43,186 bases of DNA, taken from the NCBI GenBank assembly GCA_019117025.1, contig DXAM01000069.1, positions 1-43,186 on the forward strand, written 5' to 3'. The notes under the pieces were generated by a model. It had not been told where the DNA came from. It did no database searches and saw only the letters and a list, made by a program, of their open reading frames with translations. Below, in pieces: positions 16,805-23,642 of this stretch (position 1 is its first letter; every line of letters begins with the position of its first letter). The stretch is from Candidatus Microbacterium stercoravium. Lineage in GTDB: Bacteria; Actinomycetota; Actinomycetes; Actinomycetales; Microbacteriaceae. Made by a program: the position numbers and the translations under genes.

Positions 16805-17293
16805 GGATTGACTCTCTCCTCGGTGTGTGAGCGGATAGACGGGCGCTTTCGTCGAATCCGACCGCAGTGCCCTGCCCCTTTTACGATACTCTCGTCGGTG
16901 TCGGCCGCCGGAGTCGCCCATCGACCTCGGGTAGACGCTGCTGGTGCATCAGCTCTGACGCCGTTGCCGCGCAATCATGCACGGACGCAGACTCACCTGG
17001 TTGGTCGGCAGCATCCGGCTCATCGCAGGGATCCGCACAGGTCGCGCCGGTGTCTCACCCGCTCCCGGGAACGGGGTGCCGGGTCGGCAGTCTGATGTGG
17101 ATCGTGCCGCAACGGATCGGTGCTGCTTCACCGGACACCCTCCTGGAGATGCCCGGCTCCGCCGCACTCGGATCCGACGACTTCTTGGCGTCGCCCCTTG
17201 GCCTCGGCATCCTGGCAGGTGTTCTCGTCCGAAACGGACGGCAATGCTCGCTACCGGCCGGATCGGGTTCCGTCGACATCGACGAGGGGAGCG
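16805..17293. other. Gap without recognisable gene
   Basis: About 490 bases between the carbonic anhydrase start and the acyl-CoA ligase stop. Open frames exist on both strands, but their translations lack recognisable motifs and show no usable start with Shine-Dalgarno. The carbonic anhydrase promoter should lie at its left end. I see no RNA gene or strong hairpin in the rest. Confidence 0.4.
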
Positions 17294-18994
17294 TCACCGC
17301 CCGCTCAGCAGTCGGTCGCGCACCTGGCGGCGGAGCACCTTGCCGATGAGGGAGCGTGGGAGGTCGTCCACCGCCGTGATGCGCTTGGGCACCTTGTAGG
17401 GAGTGAGCCGTGTGCGACAGAAGTCTCGAAGCGCACGCGTGTCGAGCTCTGCGCCCTCGCGGAGCACGACGGCTGCGGCGACGTCCTCGCCTCCGCCGGA
17501 TCGCGGCAGGCCCACCACGGCCGTAGCGATCACGTCGGGGTGCGCCTCCAGCGCGTCTTCGACCTCGCTCGGCGACACGTTGAACCCTCCCGTGATGATG
17601 AGCTCCTTGAGGCGATCGACGATCGTCACGAACCCGTCGGCCGAGACCTCGGCGATGTCGCCGGTGCGCAGCCAGCCGTCGGCCAGCAGAGCATCCGCGC
17701 TTTCCCCAGGGCGGTTCCAGTAGCCCGAGAACACCTGCGGACCGCGGATGAGGAGCTCTCCTCGTTCGCCCCCGGCCAGGTCGACGTCGGTGTTCGCGGG
17801 GTCGACGATGCGGATCTCCGTGCTCGGGAACGGCACCCCGACGGTTCCGGGGCGGCGAGTCGGACCCATGGGGTTTCCCAGCGCGACCGGTGAGCTCTCG
17901 GTCATGCCGTAGCCCTCGACGAGCAGGCCTCCCGTGGCTTCTTCCCACCGCTTCACCGTGGCGACGGGGAGGCTCATCGCACCGGAGATCGCGAACCTGA
18001 CGGTGGAGAGGTCGAGGGTGTGGCGGCCGGCCGCACGCGAGAGCTGGTCGTAGATCGGTGGAACGGCCGGCAGGAAGGTGGGCGGGCTGGTGCGCGCAGC
18101 CTTCGCGACGAGCTCGATGTCGAAGGTCGGGAACAGCACGAGCTTCGCTCCGATGCTCATCGCAAAAGTGAGGCAGAGCGTCATGCCGTAGGCGTGGAAC
18201 AGCGGCAGCACCGCGTAGAACGTCTCCTCGCCGTCGACGAGCCCCGGCACCCACGCGCGCCCCTGCATCGCGTTGGCGCGCAGATTCGCGTGCGTGAGGA
18301 TCGCGCCCTTCGGGGTGCCCGTCGTTCCGCTCGTGTACTGCAGAAGCGCGGTATCGGCCAGCTCCGGGCCCGCGATGCGCTTGGACAGCCGCCGATGGTC
18401 GAGGAGCTTCTTCCAGGGCACGAGGTGCCGTGCGTGCGGGTCGCCCGTCAGCTTCGCTCGGGCAGCGCGCGCCTTCGGGACCGGCAGGCGCAGCTGCAGG
18501 CGCGTTGGGAACGGCATCGCCGTCGTGAGGTCGACGCTCACGATGTGCTCGACCTTGAGATCCGCGGGGAAGCCGTCGACGGTGTCGACGACCTTGTCCC
18601 AGACGACGGCGACGCGCGCACCATGGTCCTCGAACTGATGCCTCAGCTCACGCGGCGTGTAGAGCGGATTGTGTTCGACGACGATCGCGCCGAGGCGGAG
18701 GGTCGCATAGAACGCCACGACGTGCTGCGGGCAGTTGGGCAGGATCAGGGCGACCCGGTCGCCCTTCCCGACTCCCAGCTGACGGAGTCCTTCGGCCGCG
18801 CGCTCGATCTGCTCGCCGAGCTCCCGGTAGGTCGTGACGGCGCCGAAGAACTCCAGCGCCGGGCGCCTGCGGAACGCCCTCACGCTGGCCGACATCATCT
18901 CGGTCAGCGTCTGAGACGGTTCGTCGATCTCGGTGGGGACGCCCTCCGCGTATGAGCTGAGCCACGGCCGAGAAGCGTGCGGGGTGTCGGTCAT
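17294..18994 (-). CDS. Long-chain fatty-acid-CoA ligase (FadD-like)
   Basis: A 566-residue ANL-superfamily adenylate-forming enzyme that activates a fatty or related carboxylic acid to its CoA thioester. The P-loop-like motif YTSGTTGTPKG lies near residue 225, the adenylate motif GYGMTESSP near 365, GWLRTGDIAE near 450, the hinge DRLKELIITGG after it, and the catalytic Lys region GKVLRRQVRD at the C-terminus. Length is normal for FadD. The ATG at 18994 has AGGA eight bases before. It stands alone between the carbonic anhydrase and the rhamnose locus. The acyl chain preference cannot be inferred. Confidence 0.9.
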   Translation of the reverse strand: MTDTPHASRPWLSSYAEGVPTEIDEPSQTLTEMMSASVRAFRRRPALEFFGAVTTYRELGEQIERAAEGLRQLGVGKGDRVALILPNCPQHVVAFYATLRLGAIVVEHNPLYTPRELRHQFEDHGARVAVVWDKVVDTVDGFPADLKVEHIVSVDLTTAMPFPTRLQLRLPVPKARAARAKLTGDPHARHLVPWKKLLDHRRLSKRIAGPELADTALLQYTSGTTGTPKGAILTHANLRANAMQGRAWVPGLVDGEETFYAVLPLFHAYGMTLCLTFAMSIGAKLVLFPTFDIELVAKAARTSPPTFLPAVPPIYDQLSRAAGRHTLDLSTVRFAISGAMSLPVATVKRWEEATGGLLVEGYGMTESSPVALGNPMGPTRRPGTVGVPFPSTEIRIVDPANTDVDLAGGERGELLIRGPQVFSGYWNRPGESADALLADGWLRTGDIAEVSADGFVTIVDRLKELIITGGFNVSPSEVEDALEAHPDVIATAVVGLPRSGGGEDVAAAVVLREGAELDTRALRDFCRTRLTPYKVPKRITAVDDLPRSLIGKVLRRQVRDRLLSGR

Positions 18995-19246
18995 GTCTCA
19001 ATCCTGCCGCGAACACGGCCGCGTGTCAGCAGATGTCACGGCGGCGGCCCGAGTCGCCGAGCGAGTTCCCCACGCCGGTATGGATTCGGGCGTGAGCGCG
19101 CGACCAGCACGATTCTGATCATCCGCCGTCCATGAGGGTGACGAGGAAGACGGAAGCGGTCGTCAGTCGCGCCGACGCTTCCTGGCGCGCACGTCCAAGG
19201 GCACCTTTCCCCGGTCGCCGCGCAACCAGCGGAACGGAGCCGGTCG

Positions 19247-20251
19247 TCAGCCGGTCGTCGAGGCGCGTACGACCAGCTCGGGCTCGAACTCGATCGTCTC
19301 GGGCGCCCGCGTCGGGTCGTCGATCAGCTGCGCGAGCACTTCGAGCGCGCGCGTGCCGATGAGCTCGGCGGGCTGGCGGATCGACGTCAGCGGAACGACG
19401 GTCGACTGCGCGAACGCGATGTCGTCGTACCCGATCAGGGCGATGTCCTGCGGGATCCGCAGCTCGCCGATCATCACGAGCGCCTGCATCACACCGACGG
19501 CGACGAGGTCGTTCGCCGCGAAGATCGCGTCGGGGCGGTCCTCGGGCGCACGGGCCGCGATCACGGATCCTGCTTCGCGCCCCGCCAGCACCGTCAGCTG
19601 GTCGGTCGTGACGTGCTCGATCGTCGCCTCGGGCACGCCCGAGACGGCGCGGCTCGCGCCCGCGAAGCGATCATCGACCTGGCGGAGCGCGCGCTGACCG
19701 CCGACGAACGCGATGCGTCGGCGGTCGTGCTCGAGCAGGTGGCTCGCGGCGATGAATCCGCCGCGCTCGTCGTCGACCGCGACGGCGGAGAAATCGGATC
19801 CGGGCGCCGTGCGGTCGACGAGCACCACGGGGATCCCATGGTCGCGCAGGCGCTGCGCCGCCTCGAGCGTCTCGGAGCTGGGGGAGAGGAGCACCCCGCG
19901 CACGCGCTGCTCTTCGAAGAGATCGAGGTATGCGTTCTCACGCGAGGGCTGCTCGTCGCTGTTGCCCGTCAGCACCGCGAGTCCGCGCTCTGCGGCTGCA
20001 TCTTCGGCGCCCCGCGCGACGTCGGCGAAGAAGGGGTTCTGGGCATCGAGCACGATGAGACCGACGGTCGTCGACCGCCCTGCGCGCAGCTGCCGCGCGG
20101 CGTCGTTGCGCACGTAACCGAGCTCGTCGATCGCGCGTCGCACGCGATCAACGGTGCGCGGTGCGACGGCGGTGGGTCGGTTGAGAACATTGGATACCGT
20201 GCCCACCGACACGCCTGCGAGGTTCGCGACCTCGCGAATGCTGACCGCCAT
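19247..20251 (-). CDS. LacI-family regulator of the rhamnose locus
   Basis: A 334-residue LacI/GalR repressor. The N-terminal helix-turn-helix reads IREVANLAGVSVGTVSNVLN, followed by the hinge helix region RNDAARQLRAGRS. The periplasmic-binding-protein-like core has TVGLIVLDAQNPFF, IPVVLVDR, RIAFVGG, AIFAANDLVAVG and LIGYDDIAFA. AGGAGG immediately before the ATG fixes the start. It is divergent from rhaM-rhaI, whose promoter carries a LacI-type dyad (20359) and a second inverted repeat (20304). Control of L-rhamnose catabolism is therefore the likely role, with rhamnose or a derivative as inducer. Confidence 0.88.
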   Translation of the reverse strand: MAVSIREVANLAGVSVGTVSNVLNRPTAVAPRTVDRVRRAIDELGYVRNDAARQLRAGRSTTVGLIVLDAQNPFFADVARGAEDAAAERGLAVLTGNSDEQPSRENAYLDLFEEQRVRGVLLSPSSETLEAAQRLRDHGIPVVLVDRTAPGSDFSAVAVDDERGGFIAASHLLEHDRRRIAFVGGQRALRQVDDRFAGASRAVSGVPEATIEHVTTDQLTVLAGREAGSVIAARAPEDRPDAIFAANDLVAVGVMQALVMIGELRIPQDIALIGYDDIAFAQSTVVPLTSIRQPAELIGTRALEVLAQLIDDPTRAPETIEFEPELVVRASTTG

Positions 20252-20303
20252 CGGTCCTCCTTCATGCCCGAGGGGAATCCTATGGCACGGCCGCCGCTGA
20301 CCA

Positions 20304-20320
20304 CGAAACTGGGAGTTTCG
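20304..20320. promoter_or_regulatory. Inverted repeat, possible second regulator site
   Basis: CGAAACT-ggg-AGTTTCG is a perfect 7+7 dyad with a three-base spacer, between the lacI start and the -35 element of the rhaM promoter. It could be a second operator for the LacI protein (looping or autoregulation). A chance repeat is less likely but possible. Confidence 0.5.
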
Positions 20321-20329
20321 AGACCGGAC

Positions 20330-20370
20330 TTGCTCCGAGCCCTGTCGTATGAGCATAATGAAACGATTCA
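20330..20370 (+). promoter_or_regulatory. rhaM-rhaI promoter with LacI-type operator
   Basis: TTGCTC (20330) and CATAAT (20354) are 18 bases apart. TGAAACGATTCA (20359-20370) overlaps the end of the -10 element. It differs from the common LacI-family palindrome TGAAACGTTTCA at one base. A repressor bound here would cover the -10 and the start site. rhaM begins 33 bases further on. Confidence 0.65.
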
Positions 20371-20402
20371 AGTTTCTGCAGCCGACACGACGGAGGTGTT
20401 CG

Positions 20403-20750
20403 ATGGCGCGCATCGCTTTTCGACTGCGGGTGAAGCCCGAGATGCTCGACGAGTACCTGCGGCGGCATGATCCCGTGTGGCCCGAGATGCTCGAAGAGAT
20501 CGCGGCCTCGGGGCGCCGCAACTATTCGATCTTCCACCTCGGCGGCGGTGAGCTCGTGGGCTTCTACGAGGCCGACGACGACGCGGCAGCGCAGGCATAC
20601 CTCGCGAAGAGCGAGGTCGCCGCGCGATGGGAAGCCGATATGGGGCGGTTCTTCGTCGACCAGGACGGCCGCGCCGATCAGAACGCCGACACCTTCCCCG
20701 AGGTCTTCCACCTCGAAACCCAACTCCGCGCCGCGCGCGCGACTTCCTGA
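20403..20750 (+). CDS. rhaM: L-rhamnose mutarotase
   Basis: A 115-residue RhaM-family protein of the dimeric alpha-beta barrel fold. It interconverts the alpha and beta anomers of L-rhamnose, speeding entry into the isomerase reaction. The motifs RVKPEMLDEYLRRHDPVWPEM and RRNYSIFHL carry the active-site His and Tyr of the family. FFVDQDG and the PEVFHL end are also typical. The ATG at 20403 is preceded by GGAGG. rhaI follows 50 bases later in the same direction, presumably in one transcript. Confidence 0.92.
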   Translation: MARIAFRLRVKPEMLDEYLRRHDPVWPEMLEEIAASGRRNYSIFHLGGGELVGFYEADDDAAAQAYLAKSEVAARWEADMGRFFVDQDGRADQNADTFPEVFHLETQLRAARATS

Positions 20751-20800
20751 CACGACCACGGCGGCCGACGATGGCCGCTCCACGACAGAAAGGCGCCTCC

Positions 20801-21964
20801 ATGGGCATCCTCTCCCAGGACATCCTCGACGAACTCGAGAAGCAGTCCATCGAACTCCCGAGCTGGGCTTTCGGAAACTCCGGCACGCGCTTCAAGGTGT
20901 TCGGCACGCCGGGCACCCCGCGCGATCCGTTCGAGAAGATCTCGGACGCCGCGCAGGTGCACAAGCTCACCGGCCTCGCGCCGACGGTCGCGCTGCACAT
21001 CCCGTGGGACCTGTCGGACTTCGACGCGCTGCGCAAGCACGCCGAGGATGAGGGCGTCTCGCTCGGCACGATCAACTCGAACACGTTCCAGGACGACGAC
21101 TACAAGTTCGGCGCCCTGACCCACGAAGACGCGACGATCCGCAACAAGGCGATCGACCACCACCTCGAGTGCATCGACGTCATGGACAAGACCGGCTCGC
21201 GCGACCTGAAGATCTGGCTCGCCGAGGGCTCGAACTACCCGGGCCAGGCCGACATGCGGGGCCGTCAGGACCGCCTGCAGGAGTCGCTGCAGAAGATCTA
21301 CGCGCGCCTCGGCGATGACCAGCGCATCGTGCTCGAGTACAAGTTCTTCGAGCCGTCGTTCTACCACACCGACGTTCCCGACTGGGGCACCAGCTACGCC
21401 CAGGTCTCGGCGCTCGGCGACAAGGCGCTCGTCTGCCTCGACACGGGCCACCACGCGCCCGGCACGAACATCGAGTTCATCGTGATGCAGCTGCTGCGCC
21501 TCGGAAAGCTCGGCTCGTTCGACTTCAACAGTCGCTTCTACGCCGACGACGACCTGATCGTCGGCGCCGCGGACCCGTTCCAGCTGTTCCGCATCATTTT
21601 CGAGGTCATCCGCGGCGGCGGCCTCAACAACCCGGACGTGCAGTTCATGCTCGACCAGTGCCACAACGTCGAGAACAAGATCCTCGGCCAGACCCGCTCT
21701 GTGCTGAACGTGCAGGAGATGACGGCGCGCGCGCTGCTCGTCGACACCGAGGCGCTGCGTGCGGCGCAGGTCTCGGGCGATGTCCTCGCGGCGAACCAGG
21801 TCTTCATGGACGCGTTCTATGCCGACGTGCGCCCGGCGCTCGCCGAGTGGCGCGAGTCGCGCGGCCTGCCGGCCGACCCGATGGCGGCGTTCCTCGCCTC
21901 GGGCTACCAGGAGAAGATCGAGGCCGAGCGCGTCGGCGGCCAGCAGGCCGGCTGGGGCGCGTAA
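20801..21964 (+). CDS. rhaI: L-rhamnose isomerase
   Basis: A 387-residue TIM-barrel isomerase of the RhaI type (Pseudomonas stutzeri-like), converting L-rhamnose to L-rhamnulose with Mn2+. Metal-site regions are visible: Glu in LEYKFFEPSFYH, Asp and His in CLDTGHHAPGTN, and Asp in DFNSRFYADDDL. The start at 20801 has AGAAAGG upstream; a longer frame is open but lacks family sequence. A strong terminator follows the TAA. Kinase and aldolase genes of the pathway lie 1.7-6 kb downstream beyond the repeat array. Confidence 0.95.
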   Translation: MGILSQDILDELEKQSIELPSWAFGNSGTRFKVFGTPGTPRDPFEKISDAAQVHKLTGLAPTVALHIPWDLSDFDALRKHAEDEGVSLGTINSNTFQDDDYKFGALTHEDATIRNKAIDHHLECIDVMDKTGSRDLKIWLAEGSNYPGQADMRGRQDRLQESLQKIYARLGDDQRIVLEYKFFEPSFYHTDVPDWGTSYAQVSALGDKALVCLDTGHHAPGTNIEFIVMQLLRLGKLGSFDFNSRFYADDDLIVGAADPFQLFRIIFEVIRGGGLNNPDVQFMLDQCHNVENKILGQTRSVLNVQEMTARALLVDTEALRAAQVSGDVLAANQVFMDAFYADVRPALAEWRESRGLPADPMAAFLASGYQEKIEAERVGGQQAGWGA

Positions 21965-21975
21965 GCACGTGAGTC

Positions 21976-22004
21976 GGGGCGGATCCGCGAGCCGGATCCG
22001 CCCC
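21976..22004 (+). terminator. Terminator hairpin after rhaI
   Basis: GGGGCGGATCCG and CGGATCCGCCCC form a perfect 12-bp stem with a five-base loop, 11 bases after the rhaI stop. It separates rhaMI from the repeat array that begins 13 bases later. Confidence 0.8.
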
Positions 22005-22016
22005 ATTCGCGTTCCC

Positions 22017-22720
22017 GTGACGCAAACGTACTTTTGCTCGTGAGTCTGGATCCGTTTTCGTCACGGGACGCGTCCGTGCTTGGTTCCGGTGACGGATACG
22101 TACGTTCGTGCTGCCGCGAGGATCCGTTTTCGTCACGGGAGGGGTTCGCGTTCTCGCTGAGGTGACGCGGACGTGCGTTGCGTCGCCCGCCGAGGCGGCG
22201 CGTCGTCATGAGCGGTACTGCACTCCGGTGACGCAAACGTATGTTGGCTCGTGAACACGGAGCCGTTTGCGTCACTGGAAGCGGCCGCGCTCGGTTCCGA
22301 TGACGGATACGTGCGTTCGTGTGGCCGCGAGGATCCGTTTGCGTCATGGGAGGGGTTCGCGTCCTCGCTGAGGTGACGCGGACGCGCCTTGGGCCGTCAT
22401 GAGCGGCGCTCTGAGCCCGTTCCGGTGACGCAAAGGTGCGCTCCACCGTGAGTGTGGATCCGTTTGCGTCATGTGAAGCGTTGCCGTTCGGCTCCCGTGA
22501 CGCAAGCGCACCTTCGTGTGGCCGCGAGGAACCGTTTGGGTCATGGGAAGCGTCCGCGCTGCGGGGACGCGGACGTGCGGTGCGTCGCCCGTCTGGATGT
22601 TGCGGCATCATCAGCGGCGCTCCGCGCCCGCCCCCGTGACACGAACGTACTTTTGCTCGTGGGTGAGAATCCGTTTGCGTCACCGGAAGCGTCCGCTCCC
22701 GTGATGCAAGCGCACCGACC
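22017..22720. repeat. Higher-order array of 48-bp imperfect palindromes
   Basis: Eleven units start at 22017, 22089, 22162, 22228, 22300, 22373, 22425, 22497, 22564, 22636 and 22701. Nine are 48 bp, the sixth is shortened to 28 bp and the last is cut off. Each begins with GTGACG or a variant and ends with its complement CGTCAC or CGTCAT; the best arms are GTGACGCAAACG and CGTTTGCGTCAC. Three subtypes alternate: A (GCAAACGTA arm, GCTCGTGA centre), B (GGATACGT arm, GTGGCCGCGAGGATCCG) and C (GCGGACGTGCG, GTCGCCCG). The triplet repeats with periods of 211, 197 and 211 bases. Unit spacing is mostly 72-73 bases. Each unit could fold as a hairpin or cruciform. Long frames across it change with unit spacing and look non-coding. 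It fills the gap between rhaI and the DeoR gene. Confidence 0.85.
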
Positions 22721-22782
22721 TACCGTCCAGCGGATCTGCTTCCGCCGCCCGAGTGACGGGGCGACACGTGCCCGGCGCCGGA

Positions 22783-22788
22783 TACGCT
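22783..22788 (+). promoter_or_regulatory. Probable -10 element for leaderless deoR transcript
   Basis: TACGCT lies six bases before the ATG at 22795, the usual distance for leaderless transcripts in actinobacteria (TAnnnT, then start on the A of ATG). No Shine-Dalgarno precedes the gene, which supports this reading. Confidence 0.5.
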
Positions 22789-22794
22789 CGTGGG

Positions 22795-23556
22795 ATGTCG
22801 ATGACAAGCTCGGTGCACGGAGAGCAGCGCCGCCGGATCCTCGCCGAGATGCTCGAGCGCGATGGCAGCGTGATGCTCGTGGCCGCCGCCGCGGAGCTCG
22901 GTGTGTCGGAGATGACGATCCGTCGCGACCTCGCCGATCTGGAAGCTGCGGGGCTCGCGCGACGGGTGCGCGGGGGTGCGACGCGCGTCGTCGGTCCGCG
23001 CTCGTTCCGCGACCGGCGCGCGCAGGGCCGTGCGGCGAAGGCCCGCATCGCGCAGAAGGCCGCGGCGCTCGTCCCCGACACGGGGGCGATCGCGATCGAC
23101 GCGTCGACGACGGCGGGCGGTCTCGGATCCGTGCTGACGAAGCATCAGGATCTCGTGGTCGTCACCAACTCGTGGGACAACTTCCGATCCGTGCGGAGCG
23201 CGGGCGTCAAACGCGCGATCCTCACGGGCGGCGAGATCGACGAGCTCACCGACAGCCTCGTCGGGCCCGTCGCGTGCCGAGCGGCCGCATCGCACGGCTA
23301 CCGTGCCGTGTTCGCCGGCGCGAACGGCGTGGAAGCGACGTTCGGCGCGAGCGACGTGTCGTTGGAAGAGGCGCAGGTCAAGGTGGAGTTCGCCCGCGCC
23401 GCAGACGATGTGATCCTGCTCGCCGACTCGACCAAGGTCGGTGGGCGCGACCTGGCGCGCAGCTTCGCCTGGGACGAGGTGTCCGTGCTCGTGACGGAAC
23501 TGGATCCGTCGGATGAGCGCCTCGACGATCTGCGCTCGCGGGTCGAGCTGCGATAG
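22795..23556 (+). CDS. DeoR-family regulator of the rhamnose genes
   Basis: A 253-residue DeoR/GlpR regulator. The helix-turn-helix (about residues 12-55) reads LVAAAAELGVSEMTIRRDL. The sensor domain shows AIAIDASTTAGGL, LVVVTNSWDN, AILTGGEIDE and VILLADSTKVG. The start at ATG 22795 is favoured because of the -10 motif six bases before; ATG 22801 is also in frame. It is placed directly before the fused aldolase/dehydrogenase gene, whose promoter contains an AT-rich nested dyad, so it probably controls rhaEW-rhaB in response to a phosphorylated intermediate such as rhamnulose 1-phosphate. The effector is an inference. Confidence 0.88.
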   Translation: MSMTSSVHGEQRRRILAEMLERDGSVMLVAAAAELGVSEMTIRRDLADLEAAGLARRVRGGATRVVGPRSFRDRRAQGRAAKARIAQKAAALVPDTGAIAIDASTTAGGLGSVLTKHQDLVVVTNSWDNFRSVRSAGVKRAILTGGEIDELTDSLVGPVACRAAASHGYRAVFAGANGVEATFGASDVSLEEAQVKVEFARAADDVILLADSTKVGGRDLARSFAWDEVSVLVTELDPSDERLDDLRSRVELR

Positions 23557-23568
23557 GCGCCCAGGCGC

Positions 23569-23611
23569 TTGTGCTGTTAGTTATGTAATGTGATAATTAC
23601 AAGAAGTAACA
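23569..23611 (+). promoter_or_regulatory. Promoter and nested operator of rhaEW
   Basis: TTGTGC (23569) and GATAAT (23592) are exactly 17 bases apart. TGTAAT-n6-ATTACA (23584-23601) is a perfect dyad overlapping the -10, and outer arms TGTTA (23575) and TAACA (23607) extend it. The block is strikingly AT-rich for this genome. It is the probable target of the DeoR protein encoded just upstream. Confidence 0.7.
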
Positions 23612-23642
23612 TCCGTTCTCGCCTCGCCGTCTAAGGATCTTC

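Noticed and set aside
16867..17399. Small plus-strand genes in the gap beside the acyl-CoA ligase
   Set aside because: No Shine-Dalgarno, no motifs, and the right parts are antisense to the ligase gene.
21904..22683. Long minus-strand open frame (259 codons) across the palindrome array, with repeated TQTD / RIRHR-like words
   Set aside because: It only reflects the repeats read in one direction. Unit spacing is not a multiple of three throughout, composition is Arg/Thr/Pro-rich, and there is no Shine-Dalgarno or family match.
22017..22720. CRISPR array
   Set aside because: The repeats are palindromic, vary strongly in sequence, and the intervals are also partly repeated. No cas gene is present.
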